Shown piece after piece: positions 1-5,758 of a stretch of 10,543 bases of DNA. Positions within the stretch are counted from its first letter, which is position 1, and the number at the start of each line of letters is the position of its first letter. Source of the stretch: Armatimonadota bacterium (GTDB lineage: Bacteria > Armatimonadota > JAAZEB01). Under the pieces are notes generated by a model. It saw only the letters and a list, made by a program, of their open reading frames with translations, searched no databases and was not told the DNA's origin. A program made the translations under genes and the position numbers. The DNA is taken from the NCBI GenBank assembly GCA_012841485.1, contig DUUU01000297.1, positions 1 to 10,543 of the forward strand. The letters run 5' to 3'.

Positions 1-1
1 G

Positions 2-112
2 GCGCGACGTGCCGGAGCACACAACATCGCGGCGGCTCTCCGCACGTACGCCGGTCGGTACAAGCAGGCAGTCACCATCGTGCTGACCGCCGGGCGGCCC
101 CGAGACCGCTGA
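2..112 (+). CDS. Possible C-terminal tail of an upstream gene (partial, unidentified)
   Basis: A reading frame open from the left edge encodes about 36 residues and ends in TGA at 110-112. The tail reads ...HNIAAALRTYAGRYKQAVT... and finishes GRPRDR. Of the three plus frames here it looks most protein-like: third codon positions are mostly G or C, and there is a plausible amphipathic helix followed by a hydrophobic strand. The start lies outside the window and I do not recognise a family. It could also be a chance open frame in GC-rich DNA. The 140 bases between its stop and the pilin ATG hold no convincing gene or structured RNA. Confidence 0.3.
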   Translation, partial: ARRAGAHNIAAALRTYAGRYKQAVTIVLTAGRPRDR

Positions 113-252
113 ATGAAATGACCCTGAGGCGTGCCCTGGATCCGTTTGGGTGAACGAGCCACTGGGTAGTGAAGAGGCACGCGCAACCGGCGTAGCCTGG
201 AAGAAGGAGCGAGCAGGCGGCGTCGTGAATCCGCGCCATAGTAGGTATAGGC

Positions 253-684
253 ATGTGGTATTCACGCGGTGTCAGCTACGCACAGGGAGATGAGCAGACA
301 GTGGATGAGAAGGAATGCCAAGCGGGCTTCACGATGGTTGAGTTGCTGATTGTCATCGCCATTATCGCGGTGCTCGCGAGCGTGGCGATACGGCCTTTGC
401 TGCGCGCTAAGAGCGCCGCCAAGGAGGGCGCTGCCCTCCAGGTGATGCGCAGCCTCCAGAAGGCAGAGGCCTCCTACTTCCTGCGCCATAGGCGGTATGG
501 CGACCTGGATGCCTTGGCGGGTTTCGGCGGCAGCCCTGTCTCGGAGGGCCAGCGAGAAGCTGCCAGCGAGTACCTCTTTAAGTCGGTGGCGGATCAGAAC
601 GGGTACACCATCATTGCGACGCCGCCCAAGGCGAACATGCGAACCTATACCCTCTATGATACGGGCGTTCTCGAAGGCGAGTAG
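253..684 (+). CDS. Prepilin-type (type IV pilin / pseudopilin-like) protein
   Basis: This is a small exported protein of the type IV pilin / type II secretion pseudopilin superfamily, expected to be cleaved and N-methylated by a prepilin peptidase and to sit in the inner membrane or a pilus-like fibre. The hallmark is the class III signal: a Gly followed by FTMVELL, with Glu at mature position +5, then a continuous hydrophobic helix (IVIAIIAVLASVAI) and a polar helix containing SLQKAEASYFLRHRRYGDL. That last stretch is the usual link to the globular head of single-domain pilins. The mature part is about 118 residues, with no cysteine pair near the C-terminus. The start is uncertain. ATG 253 gives a 25-residue leader. 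GTG 301 would give a 9-residue leader (MDEKECQAG), more usual in length, with GGGAG at 285-289 about 11 bases upstream. Neither leader is strongly basic, which is odd for this class. A poor -10-like TATAGG (246-251) would fit only the 301 start. No pilus assembly genes are in the window, so its machine is unknown. Confidence 0.88.
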   Translation: MWYSRGVSYAQGDEQTVDEKECQAGFTMVELLIVIAIIAVLASVAIRPLLRAKSAAKEGAALQVMRSLQKAEASYFLRHRRYGDLDALAGFGGSPVSEGQREAASEYLFKSVADQNGYTIIATPPKANMRTYTLYDTGVLEGE

Positions 685-734
685 CCCGCGGCCCATCGCG
701 CTTCGGCCCCATCACGGGCATGGGTGCGCAGACG

Positions 735-761
735 AAGAGGGTGCCCGGCCGTGCCTCTCTT
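735..761. terminator. Weak hairpin between convergent pilin and CNNM/CorC genes
   Basis: AGAGG (736-740) and CCTCT (754-758) can pair around a 13-base GC-rich loop. It lies between the 3' ends of two convergent genes, where a terminator is expected. There is no T-run on either strand, and a second weak 5-bp inverted repeat (CCCAT 708-712 / ATGGG 720-724) lies nearby. Support is mainly positional. Confidence 0.18.
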
Positions 762-781
762 GAGCGATGGATCTTGGCGTC

Positions 782-2095
782 TCACTCTTGATCAATGCGC
801 GTGATGAGCACCTGGTCGATCCGCCTTAGGTCCATGTCGACTACCTCGAAGCGGTAGCCCTGCCAATCGACAGCATCACCGCGGCGGGGCAGGCGCCCGA
901 GCCGCGCCAGAATGAAGCCCGCCAGCGTCGTGTAGGCCAGGCGCTCGCGATCCGGCCACTCGCTCACCGTGATCGTGTTGCGTAGGTCTTCCAGGCTCAC
1001 CGTACCATCCACCAGCCATGAGGCTTCGGTGCGCTGGACAATCCCCGCCTCCTCGGGGCGATGTTCCTCGTGAATCTCCCCCACGAGCTCCTCAAGCACA
1101 TCCTCCAGGGTGATGATCCCGGCAGTGCTCCCGAACTCGTCGAGTACCACGGCGAGGTGGGTGCGTTCCTCGCGAAGGCGGGGGAGAAGCGTCGAGATGG
1201 GGGCCGTCTCCGGCACGAAGAGTGGTTTCCGCAGGATCGCTGACAGCTCCGCCGGCTCTCCTCGCAGGCAGACCTCCAGCAGATCCCGCGCGTGGATGAA
1301 CCCGATGATCTCATCGATGGAATGGCGGTAGATGGGGATGCGGGAATATCCGGAGGAGAGGGAGAGGCGCTGTGCCTCGCTGATGCTTGCCGTCTCCGGC
1401 AGCGCCACGATATCGGGCCGGGGGGTCATGGCGTCACGGGCGCGCGTTTCGGCGAGGCGGAAGACCTCTCCCACTAGCTCGGCCTCCGCAGGCGCGATCT
1501 CGCCGTGGCGCATCCCCGTTTCCAGGAGGTAGCCGATCTCGCGGGTCGCCGTCTCCTCGTGTTGGGGCTCGCGGCTCCCCAGGACGCGGAGCACGGTATC
1601 GGTAGAGGAGCCAAGGATATGCACGATGGGCCGGGCGACGCGGGAGAGCCAGCGCATCGGCCGCGCCAGGCGTCGTGCGAGGCGTTCCGACTGGCGCAAG
1701 GCCAGGCGCTTGGGTACCAGCTCGCCGATCACCAGCGAGAGGTAGGTGATCATCAGTACCACCACGCCCAGGGCGATGCTCTCCGCGTAGCGCGTGATGA
1801 AGGGCACCCGCAGATCCGCCAGCAACGGCGCGAGTGCGCGGACCACGCTGGCGCCGCCGAACGCACCGGCGAAGGTGCTGATGAACGTGATTCCAACCTG
1901 AACCGTCGCCAGAAAATCGTTCGGCGCATCCATCAGCGCCAGCGCCGCTGCCGAGCCCGCGTCTCCCTCCTCCGCCTGGTGTTCCAGAATGGCCCGCCGC
2001 GCCGAGACCAGCGCCATCTCCGCTGCGGCAAAGAGCCCATTGGCCAGGATGAGGAGGAGTAGAACCGTGACCTCAAGACCAATCCCACCCAGCAC
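782..2095 (-). CDS. CNNM/CBS/CorC-domain membrane protein (hemolysin C / CorC family)
   Basis: This is an integral inner-membrane protein of the CNNM (DUF21)-CBS-CorC architecture. The family is linked to Mg2+/Co2+ export or homeostasis; the old name hemolysin is not evidence of haemolytic activity. Residues about 1-175 form the CNNM domain, with hydrophobic helices starting at LEVTVLLLLILANGLF and the conserved GELVPKRLAL motif near 124-133. Paired CBS domains follow: MTPRPDIVALP near 223-233, SGYSRIPIY near 248-256, then HLAVVLDEFGSTAGIITLEDVLEELVG-type sequence around 313-339, cut here only by position. The C-terminal CorC/transporter-associated domain (from about 363) begins WLVDGTVSLEDL. 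I chose GTG 2095 over the longer open frame to 2191 because GAGGAG sits 5 bases upstream and the extra 32 residues are Cys/His/Arg-rich and unlike the family. The resulting 437 residues match the usual length. It diverges from the cupin gene and converges on the pilin. Family assignment is firm; the transported ion is not known. Confidence 0.93.
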   Translation of the reverse strand: MLGGIGLEVTVLLLLILANGLFAAAEMALVSARRAILEHQAEEGDAGSAAALALMDAPNDFLATVQVGITFISTFAGAFGGASVVRALAPLLADLRVPFITRYAESIALGVVVLMITYLSLVIGELVPKRLALRQSERLARRLARPMRWLSRVARPIVHILGSSTDTVLRVLGSREPQHEETATREIGYLLETGMRHGEIAPAEAELVGEVFRLAETRARDAMTPRPDIVALPETASISEAQRLSLSSGYSRIPIYRHSIDEIIGFIHARDLLEVCLRGEPAELSAILRKPLFVPETAPISTLLPRLREERTHLAVVLDEFGSTAGIITLEDVLEELVGEIHEEHRPEEAGIVQRTEASWLVDGTVSLEDLRNTITVSEWPDRERLAYTTLAGFILARLGRLPRRGDAVDWQGYRFEVVDMDLRRIDQVLITRIDQE

Positions 2096-2258
2096 AGCAT
2101 CTCCTCGGCGTCGCACCCCCGAGAGAGAGTCTTTCCCCGGGTGCCGGCATCCTACACACCCATGGCGGCTTGTGGGGTGCGCGCAAGGCACGGCGAGGGA
2201 GAGGCCGCGTCTTTCCCTCCCGACCGGGTGGCACGAAAACGCGCGCCGGACGCGCTCT

Positions 2259-2278
2259 CTCCCGTTTCTCGGCGGGAG
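2259..2278. repeat. 6-bp inverted repeat in the divergent intergenic region
   Basis: CTCCCG (2259-2264) and CGGGAG (2273-2278) form a perfect inverted repeat with an 8-base spacer, preceded by a second small one, GCGCG (2241-2245) / CGCGC (2251-2255). They lie in the 215-bp space between the divergent CNNM/CorC and cupin genes and overlap the candidate cupin -35. They may be a regulator site or simply GC-rich symmetry. Confidence 0.25.
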
Positions 2279-2292
2279 CAGGTGGGTATGCT
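2265..2292 (+). promoter_or_regulatory. Candidate weak promoter for the cupin gene
   Basis: A -10-like TATGCT (2287-2292) lies 16 bp after a poor -35-like TTTCTC (2265-2270), with the cupin ATG 18 bases downstream of the -10. The -10 matches four of six consensus positions and the -35 is weak, so this is a best guess at a promoter in this gap. Confidence 0.25.
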
Positions 2293-2310
2293 ACTCCCTG
2301 GGTGGAACGA

Positions 2311-2628
2311 ATGAAGCGATTCAGCTTGCCGGAGCGTCTGGAGGCCTCCGGCGATAAAGCGTTCGATGTGGTCGCGGAGACAGAGCAGTCGCAGGCAGCC
2401 GTCTTCGTGCTCCCGCCCGGCGCGGATACCGGATTGAGCGAGGGGCACGAGGGGGATCAGATCCTCTACATCGCCTCGGGAGAGGGCGAGGTGCAGGTGG
2501 GGGATGAGGTGATGGAGTGCCACGATGGCGACGTGGTGCTCATCCCCGCCGGCGAGCGGCACGATGTGCGCAACCGCGGCGGTGAGCCCCTCCGCATGCT
2601 CAGCATCTACGCGCCGCCGATCTATTGA
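2311..2628 (+). CDS. Small single-domain cupin protein
   Basis: This is a 105-residue cytosolic protein forming one cupin beta-barrel. Cupin motif 2 is textbook: GDVVLIPAGERHDVRN at residues 73-88 fits G(X)5PXG(X)2H(X)3N with His84. Motif 1 is a variant: GHEGDQILYIASGEG (residues 45-59) keeps His46, has Gln50 where Glu is common, and lacks the second His of the usual HxH. Metal binding through His46, Gln50 and His84 is plausible but inferred. The open frame extends left to about 2170, but that stretch is Arg/Gly-rich and precedes the fold. ATG 2311 has GGTGG five bases upstream and gives a normal length for stand-alone cupins. It is divergent from the CNNM/CorC gene and convergent with nifS, so context gives no substrate. 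Such small cupins include sugar-binding, dioxygenase-like and sensor proteins; the reaction cannot be named. Confidence 0.88.
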   Translation: MKRFSLPERLEASGDKAFDVVAETEQSQAAVFVLPPGADTGLSEGHEGDQILYIASGEGEVQVGDEVMECHDGDVVLIPAGERHDVRNRGGEPLRMLSIYAPPIY

Positions 2629-2674
2629 GCCCTCCTCTGAAGCCTCGCGCCTCCCTCCTTGTGCTGTCACGTCA

Positions 2675-2691
2675 GCCGCCGGCCCGGCGGC
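2675..2691. terminator. Strong GC hairpin between convergent cupin and nifS
   Basis: GCCGCC (2675-2680), GGCCC, GGCGGC (2686-2691) is a perfect GC-rich inverted repeat lying 46 bases after the cupin stop and 47 before the nifS stop. The position suits a bidirectional terminator for the two convergent genes. Neither strand has a T-tract after the stem, so it is not a classic intrinsic terminator. Confidence 0.3.
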
Positions 2692-2738
2692 GAACGGCCC
2701 CGAGAGCGACTCCGGTTTCGCCCATCGCGGGAAGGGGC

Positions 2739-3893
2739 TCACACGGCGCCGGAGAGGCCCCGGAGGCGCTCCACCGTTTCGGCGAAGAGGGCGATGACGC
2801 AATCTATCTCCTCCGTGGTGTTGCCCCGACCCAGGCTGAAGCGCACCGATCCGCGGGCTGCCTCCGCCGGCACGCCGACCGCCTGAAGCACATGGGACGG
2901 CTCGATAGCGCCGGACAGACACGCCGATCCACCGGAGGCCGCGATCCCATGCAGGTCCAGGTTGACGAGGAGGGCTTCGCTTTCGACGCCCTCCACGCTG
3001 AAGTGCGCGTTGTTGGGGAGACGCAGGAGCGGGTGTCCATTCAGCCGGCAGCGAGGCACGGACGACTGGACTCCGACGATGAGCCGGTCGCGAAGCGCTC
3101 GGATGCGCTCCGCCTCCGTGGAAAGCAGGCCGACCGCCTGCTCGAGCGCCGTGGCCGTGCCGACGATGCCCGCGACGTTTTCGGTCCCAGGGCGATGCCC
3201 GCGCTCCTGCCCGCCCCCGCGAAAGAGGGGCTGCCAGCGCGTCCCCCTTCTGGCATACAGCACGCCCATCCCCTTGGGGCCATAGAACTTGTGCGCCGAA
3301 AGAGAGAGGAGATCGACGCCCAGATCCCGCACATCCACCGGGATGGCGCCCGCGGCCTGCACGGCATCGGTGTGGAAGGGGACGCCCGCCTCCCGGCAGA
3401 TAGCGGCAATCTCCACTATCGGCTGCAGCGTGCCGATCTCGTTGTTGGCGAGCATGATGGAGACCAGGGCCGTCTGCGGGGTGATTGCGCCACGGACGGC
3501 CTCCGGATCCACCAATCCGTTTGTGTCTACGGGGAGCACGGTGAGGCGCGCGCCCCGTCTCTCCAGATAACGGCAGGTATCGAGCACGGCATGGTGCTCG
3601 ATGGCCGAGGTGATCAGATGGGGTGTGGGGTGCTCGCTGGCCTCCACCACGCCCCGGATGGCGAGGTTGATCGACTCGGTGCCACCACTGGTAAAGAAGA
3701 CCTCGTCCGAGCGTGCGCCCAGGCACCGGGCGATGGTGTCGCGCGCGGTATCTACCGCGGCACGGGCCTCGCGGCCGAAAGCGTGCGCGCTCGATGGATT
3801 CCCGAAGACCTCCCCCCAGTAGGGGTGCATGGCCTCCACGACCTTCGGATCCACCGGGGTTGTGGCAGCGTAGTCAAGATAAATCCGGGCCAT
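2739..3893 (-). CDS. nifS: Cysteine desulfurase (NifS/IscS class)
   Basis: This cytosolic PLP enzyme converts L-cysteine to L-alanine and carries the sulfur as a persulfide for Fe-S cluster assembly and thiolation of tRNA or cofactors. At 384 residues it has the normal length. Visible signatures in order: IYLDYAATTPVDP at the N-terminus; TSGGTESINLA (68-78) for PLP phosphate binding; EHHAVLDT with His100 over the PLP ring; HTDAVQAAG (174-182) with Asp176 and Gln179; SAHKFYGPKGMG with Schiff-base Lys202; GGGQERGHRPGTENV (226-240); and the sulfur-carrying Cys325 in ASGGSACLSG within a long group-I-type loop, followed by EPSHVLQA. All key residues are present. The start overlaps the cysK stop by one base (TGATG), implying translational coupling, with GGAGGGG about 11 bases upstream inside cysK. 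No iscU or mnmA lies next to it, so whether it serves Fe-S assembly, tRNA thiolation or both is open. Confidence 0.95.
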   Translation of the reverse strand: MARIYLDYAATTPVDPKVVEAMHPYWGEVFGNPSSAHAFGREARAAVDTARDTIARCLGARSDEVFFTSGGTESINLAIRGVVEASEHPTPHLITSAIEHHAVLDTCRYLERRGARLTVLPVDTNGLVDPEAVRGAITPQTALVSIMLANNEIGTLQPIVEIAAICREAGVPFHTDAVQAAGAIPVDVRDLGVDLLSLSAHKFYGPKGMGVLYARRGTRWQPLFRGGGQERGHRPGTENVAGIVGTATALEQAVGLLSTEAERIRALRDRLIVGVQSSVPRCRLNGHPLLRLPNNAHFSVEGVESEALLVNLDLHGIAASGGSACLSGAIEPSHVLQAVGVPAEAARGSVRFSLGRGNTTEEIDCVIALFAETVERLRGLSGAV

Positions 3894-4837
3894 CAGATGT
3901 AGGACCCCTCCGGGAGATCCTGGAAGAGTTGGGTGGAGAGGTATCGCTCGCCCGTATCGGGGAGGACCACCACGATCATGCGCCCGGCGTTTTCCGGTCG
4001 GCCGGCCACGCGCACAGCGGCCCAGGCGGCGGCCCCGGAGGAGATCCCGGCGAGGATGCCCTCCTCTCGGGCAAGGCGGCGGGTCATCTGGAGCGCATCC
4101 GCGCCGCTCACCGTGATCGTCTCATCGAGGAGGTCCAGGCGGAGCACCTCTGGGATGAAGCCTGCGCCGATGCCCTGGATGGGGTGAGGGCCGCGGCGCC
4201 CCTCGGTAATCATCGGAGACTCCGCCGGCTCGACGGCCACGATCCGCAGCTCGGGCTTGCGTGGCTTGAGCGCCTCGGCAACGCCTGTGATGGTACCCCC
4301 GGTGCCAACCCCCCCGACAACGATATCTACCTGGCCATCCGTATCGCGCCAGATCTCCTCGGCGGTGGTGCGGCGGTGGACCTCCGGGTTGGCAGGGTTA
4401 CGGAACTGCTGGGGCATCCAGCGGTTGGGGCCTCCAGCGACCAACTCCTCGGCCCGGCGCACGGCGCCCGCCATTCCCTCGGCTCCCGGAGTGAGCACCA
4501 ACTGCGCGCCCAGCATCTTCAGAAGCGAGCGGCGCTCCTGGCTCATCGTCTCTGGCATGACGAGCACCAGCCTATAGCCACGAGCAGCGCAGACAGACGC
4601 CAAGGCAATCCCCGTGTTGCCGGAGGTCGGTTCGATCAGAATCGTGTCGGCGTTGATCAGACCCGCTGCTTCCGCCGCGTCGATGATGGAGACACCGATG
4701 CGATCCTTGATGCTGGAGCAGGGATTGAACATCTCCAACTTCGCGACGACTGTGGCCCCGGCGCCTTCTACGACGCGGTTCAGCCGGACGAGCGGCGTAC
4801 CGCCTGTCAGCCGTGTGATGTCACTGGCGATCTTCAT
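3893..4837 (-). CDS. cysK: Cysteine synthase (O-acetylserine sulfhydrylase)
   Basis: This PLP enzyme of the beta family makes L-cysteine from O-acetyl-L-serine and sulfide in the last step of assimilation. The 314 residues match CysK. Motifs: [10 protein letters not shown] (11-20); [11 protein letters not shown] (38-48) with PLP Lys44; [10 protein letters not shown] (71-80), which binds the substrate carboxylate; [13 protein letters not shown] (94-106); [11 protein letters not shown] (175-185), the phosphate loop; QGIGAGFIP (221-229); [10 protein letters not shown] (265-274); and [10 protein letters not shown] (293-302). ATG 4837 is well supported by AAGGAG seven bases upstream. It is the first gene of a two-gene unit with nifS, overlapping it by one base, and has a near-consensus promoter ending about 20 bases upstream. 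CysM-type use of thiosulfate or O-phosphoserine is a possible alternative, since sequence alone does not fix the donor. Confidence 0.95.
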   Translation of the reverse strand: MKIASDITRLTGGTPLVRLNRVVEGAGATVVAKLEMFNPCSSIKDRIGVSIIDAAEAAGLINADTILIEPTSGNTGIALASVCAARGYRLVLVMPETMSQERRSLLKMLGAQLVLTPGAEGMAGAVRRAEELVAGGPNRWMPQQFRNPANPEVHRRTTAEEIWRDTDGQVDIVVGGVGTGGTITGVAEALKPRKPELRIVAVEPAESPMITEGRRGPHPIQGIGAGFIPEVLRLDLLDETITVSGADALQMTRRLAREEGILAGISSGAAAWAAVRVAGRPENAGRMIVVVLPDTGERYLSTQLFQDLPEGSYI

Positions 4838-4858
4838 GCTTCGACTCCTTCACCGGTC

Positions 4859-4888
4859 ACTATAGCACCGGATTTGATCGCGTGTCAA
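4859..4888 (-). promoter_or_regulatory. Sigma-70-type promoter of cysK-nifS
   Basis: On the minus strand TTGACA (4888-4883) is a perfect -35, followed by an 18-bp spacer and TATAGT (4864-4859), which matches five of six -10 positions. The predicted start of transcription near 4852 gives a leader of about 15 bases that includes AAGGAG (4850-4845) and leads into cysK ATG 4837. The leader is too short for a riboswitch or T-box, so control must act at the promoter or elsewhere. Confidence 0.8.
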
Positions 4889-4893
4889 GACAC
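4882..4893. promoter_or_regulatory. Palindrome overlapping the cysK -35 (candidate operator)
   Basis: GTGTC-AA-GACAC is a perfect 5+2+5 inverted repeat, and the -35 hexamer lies inside it. A regulator dimer bound here would block RNA polymerase, so an operator is plausible. Part of the symmetry follows from TTGACA itself (its GACA half), which lowers the weight. No regulator gene is in the window. Confidence 0.35.
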
Positions 4894-4937
4894 TCATCCG
4901 GCCAGCTGAAACGACAACGCGGCGTGTGGTGGCGCGT

Positions 4938-4991
4938 GCGCAAACACCCGCGCGGTATGGACGCGCGCGAGCGACGCGCGGGCGTAAACAC
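4938..4991. repeat. Inverted and direct repeats upstream of the cysK promoter
   Basis: CCCGCGCG (4947-4954) and CGCGCGGG (4975-4982) form a perfect 8-bp inverted repeat around a 20-base loop. It is flanked by a near-exact direct repeat, GCGCAAACAC (4938-4947) and GCGTAAACAC (4982-4991), 44 bp apart. GACGCGCG also occurs twice in this stretch. It lies upstream of the cysK promoter, 3' of the acidic-protein gene. It may be a transcript 3'-end structure or a protein-binding array. Confidence 0.35.
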
Positions 4992-5009
4992 GGCGCTGCT
5001 TGTGGGCAA

Positions 5010-5023
5010 AGCCCTGCCGGGCT
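5010..5023 (-). terminator. Weak terminator-like hairpin downstream of the acidic-protein gene
   Basis: Read on the minus strand, AGCCC-GGCA-GGGCT is a 5-bp GC stem with a tetraloop followed by TTTG. It falls about 140 bases after the stop of the small acidic gene and before the cysK promoter, where the upstream transcript should end. The T-run is only three bases. Confidence 0.25.
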
Positions 5024-5165
5024 GGGGATGGCTACGCGGGTATGCCCACGTCACCCACGCGCGACGTCTACCCCTGTTCGCGGCATCGACATCACAGGTG
5101 CGGGATCATCGCCCGGGGCGGTTCATCTCATGGTTCTGGCTCCCTGGGTCCTGCTCGCTTCGGGC

Positions 5166-5423
5166 TCAGCGCGGGCTGTCCTCCTCCATGTCGCGCGGGC
5201 GCTCGGCGCCGACATCGATGGGCCCCTTGCCTGTCTCCTCCAGATCCTCGTTGGGCGATCCGGGGAAGCCGAGGTCACCACGGGTGGGCAGTTCGCTAGC
5301 GCCAACATCCATGCCGGGAACGGCATCTGGGCCCGTCGTGTCCACCACATTCTCGCCAGTGGGCGCATCGCCTACGAATGTGCGTTCGATGCGTCCCTTT
5401 GCCTGCTCTCGATCCGAATCCAT
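5166..5423 (-). CDS. Small acidic protein of unknown function
   Basis: I do not recognise this 85-residue protein. It begins MDSDREQAKGRIERTFVGD and is rich in Asp, Glu, Gly and Pro: I count about 21 acidic against 9 basic residues, with no Cys, Trp or Tyr and only two Phe. There is no membrane segment or signal peptide. The first 17 residues could be a short charged helix; the rest (with GPDAVPGMDVG, RGDLGFPGSP and PIDVGAERPRD) looks disordered, with loosely repeated Pro/Gly-Asp-hydrophobic-Gly units. The main evidence that it is a gene is a strong Shine-Dalgarno, GGGGGAG, six bases before ATG, together with a composition unlike the Arg/Ser/Pro-rich junk of neighbouring frames. It lies between ftsK (335 bases upstream) and the cysK promoter, on the same strand as both. 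No clear promoter of its own is visible, so read-through from ftsK is possible. Confidence 0.6.
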   Translation of the reverse strand: MDSDREQAKGRIERTFVGDAPTGENVVDTTGPDAVPGMDVGASELPTRGDLGFPGSPNEDLEETGKGPIDVGAERPRDMEEDSPR

Positions 5424-5758
5424 AACGCTCTCCCCCTTGAAGCCGGCGCGTCGGAGCGGCCATCGCGGTGCATGCTCCGGCGCGGTGCTCCGCCTTCAGC
5501 CTCATGCTCTGGTGTGCCGCTTCTGCTCGGATGACTCCGGAGACTCGCTTCGCGTCCGGCCTTTCCCCGGCTGGCTCGGAATGAAACCCGCGGTGACGGC
5601 TGGAGGAGTGGGGGAAGGGAGGTCGTGTCAGGCAGGAAGGATGGAGGCACCACGGTGGCTCGCGCACGCCGGCGACCGCCGGAGAGTGTGCCGTTCTTGG
5701 GCAGCTTGCCCCTCGCCCGGCGCTCCGTGGCAGTTTGCCGCAAGTGCGGGCGTTTTCG
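5424..5758. other. 335-bp gap between ftsK and the acidic-protein gene
   Basis: I see no convincing gene here; the open frames in it are Arg/Ser/Pro-rich and lack start signals. It holds a purine-rich tract on the plus strand (about 5598-5645) with several short G-runs, including GGGAAGGG at 5612-5619. It also holds a perfect CCGGCG-AC-CGCCGG palindrome (5669-5682), whose loop is too tight for a normal hairpin unless the inner pairs open. No intrinsic terminator with a T-tract follows the ftsK stop. The end nearest 5424 contains the Shine-Dalgarno of the acidic-protein gene. Confidence 0.5.

Noticed and set aside
268..320. Possible c-di-GMP (GEMM) riboswitch near the pilin start (ACGCACAGGG at 276-285)
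   Set aside because: Only that short stretch resembles the family. The GCAAAGC segment and the receptor helices are missing, and it would overlap the coding region from ATG 253.
2096..2191. N-terminal extension of the CNNM/CorC protein to 2191
   Set aside because: The added residues are unlike the family and precede the first membrane helix; GTG 2095 has GAGGAG at good spacing.
2152..3726. 524-codon minus-strand frame overlapping nifS and the cupin
   Set aside because: It is in another frame from nifS, whose catalytic residues are all present, and it reads antisense through the cupin with Arg/Gly/Pro-rich sequence.
2625..4909. Long plus-strand open frames opposite nifS and cysK (to 425 and 398 codons)
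   Set aside because: They are mirror frames of well-recognised minus-strand genes, caused by high GC3; their products are Arg/Gly/His-rich with no family features.
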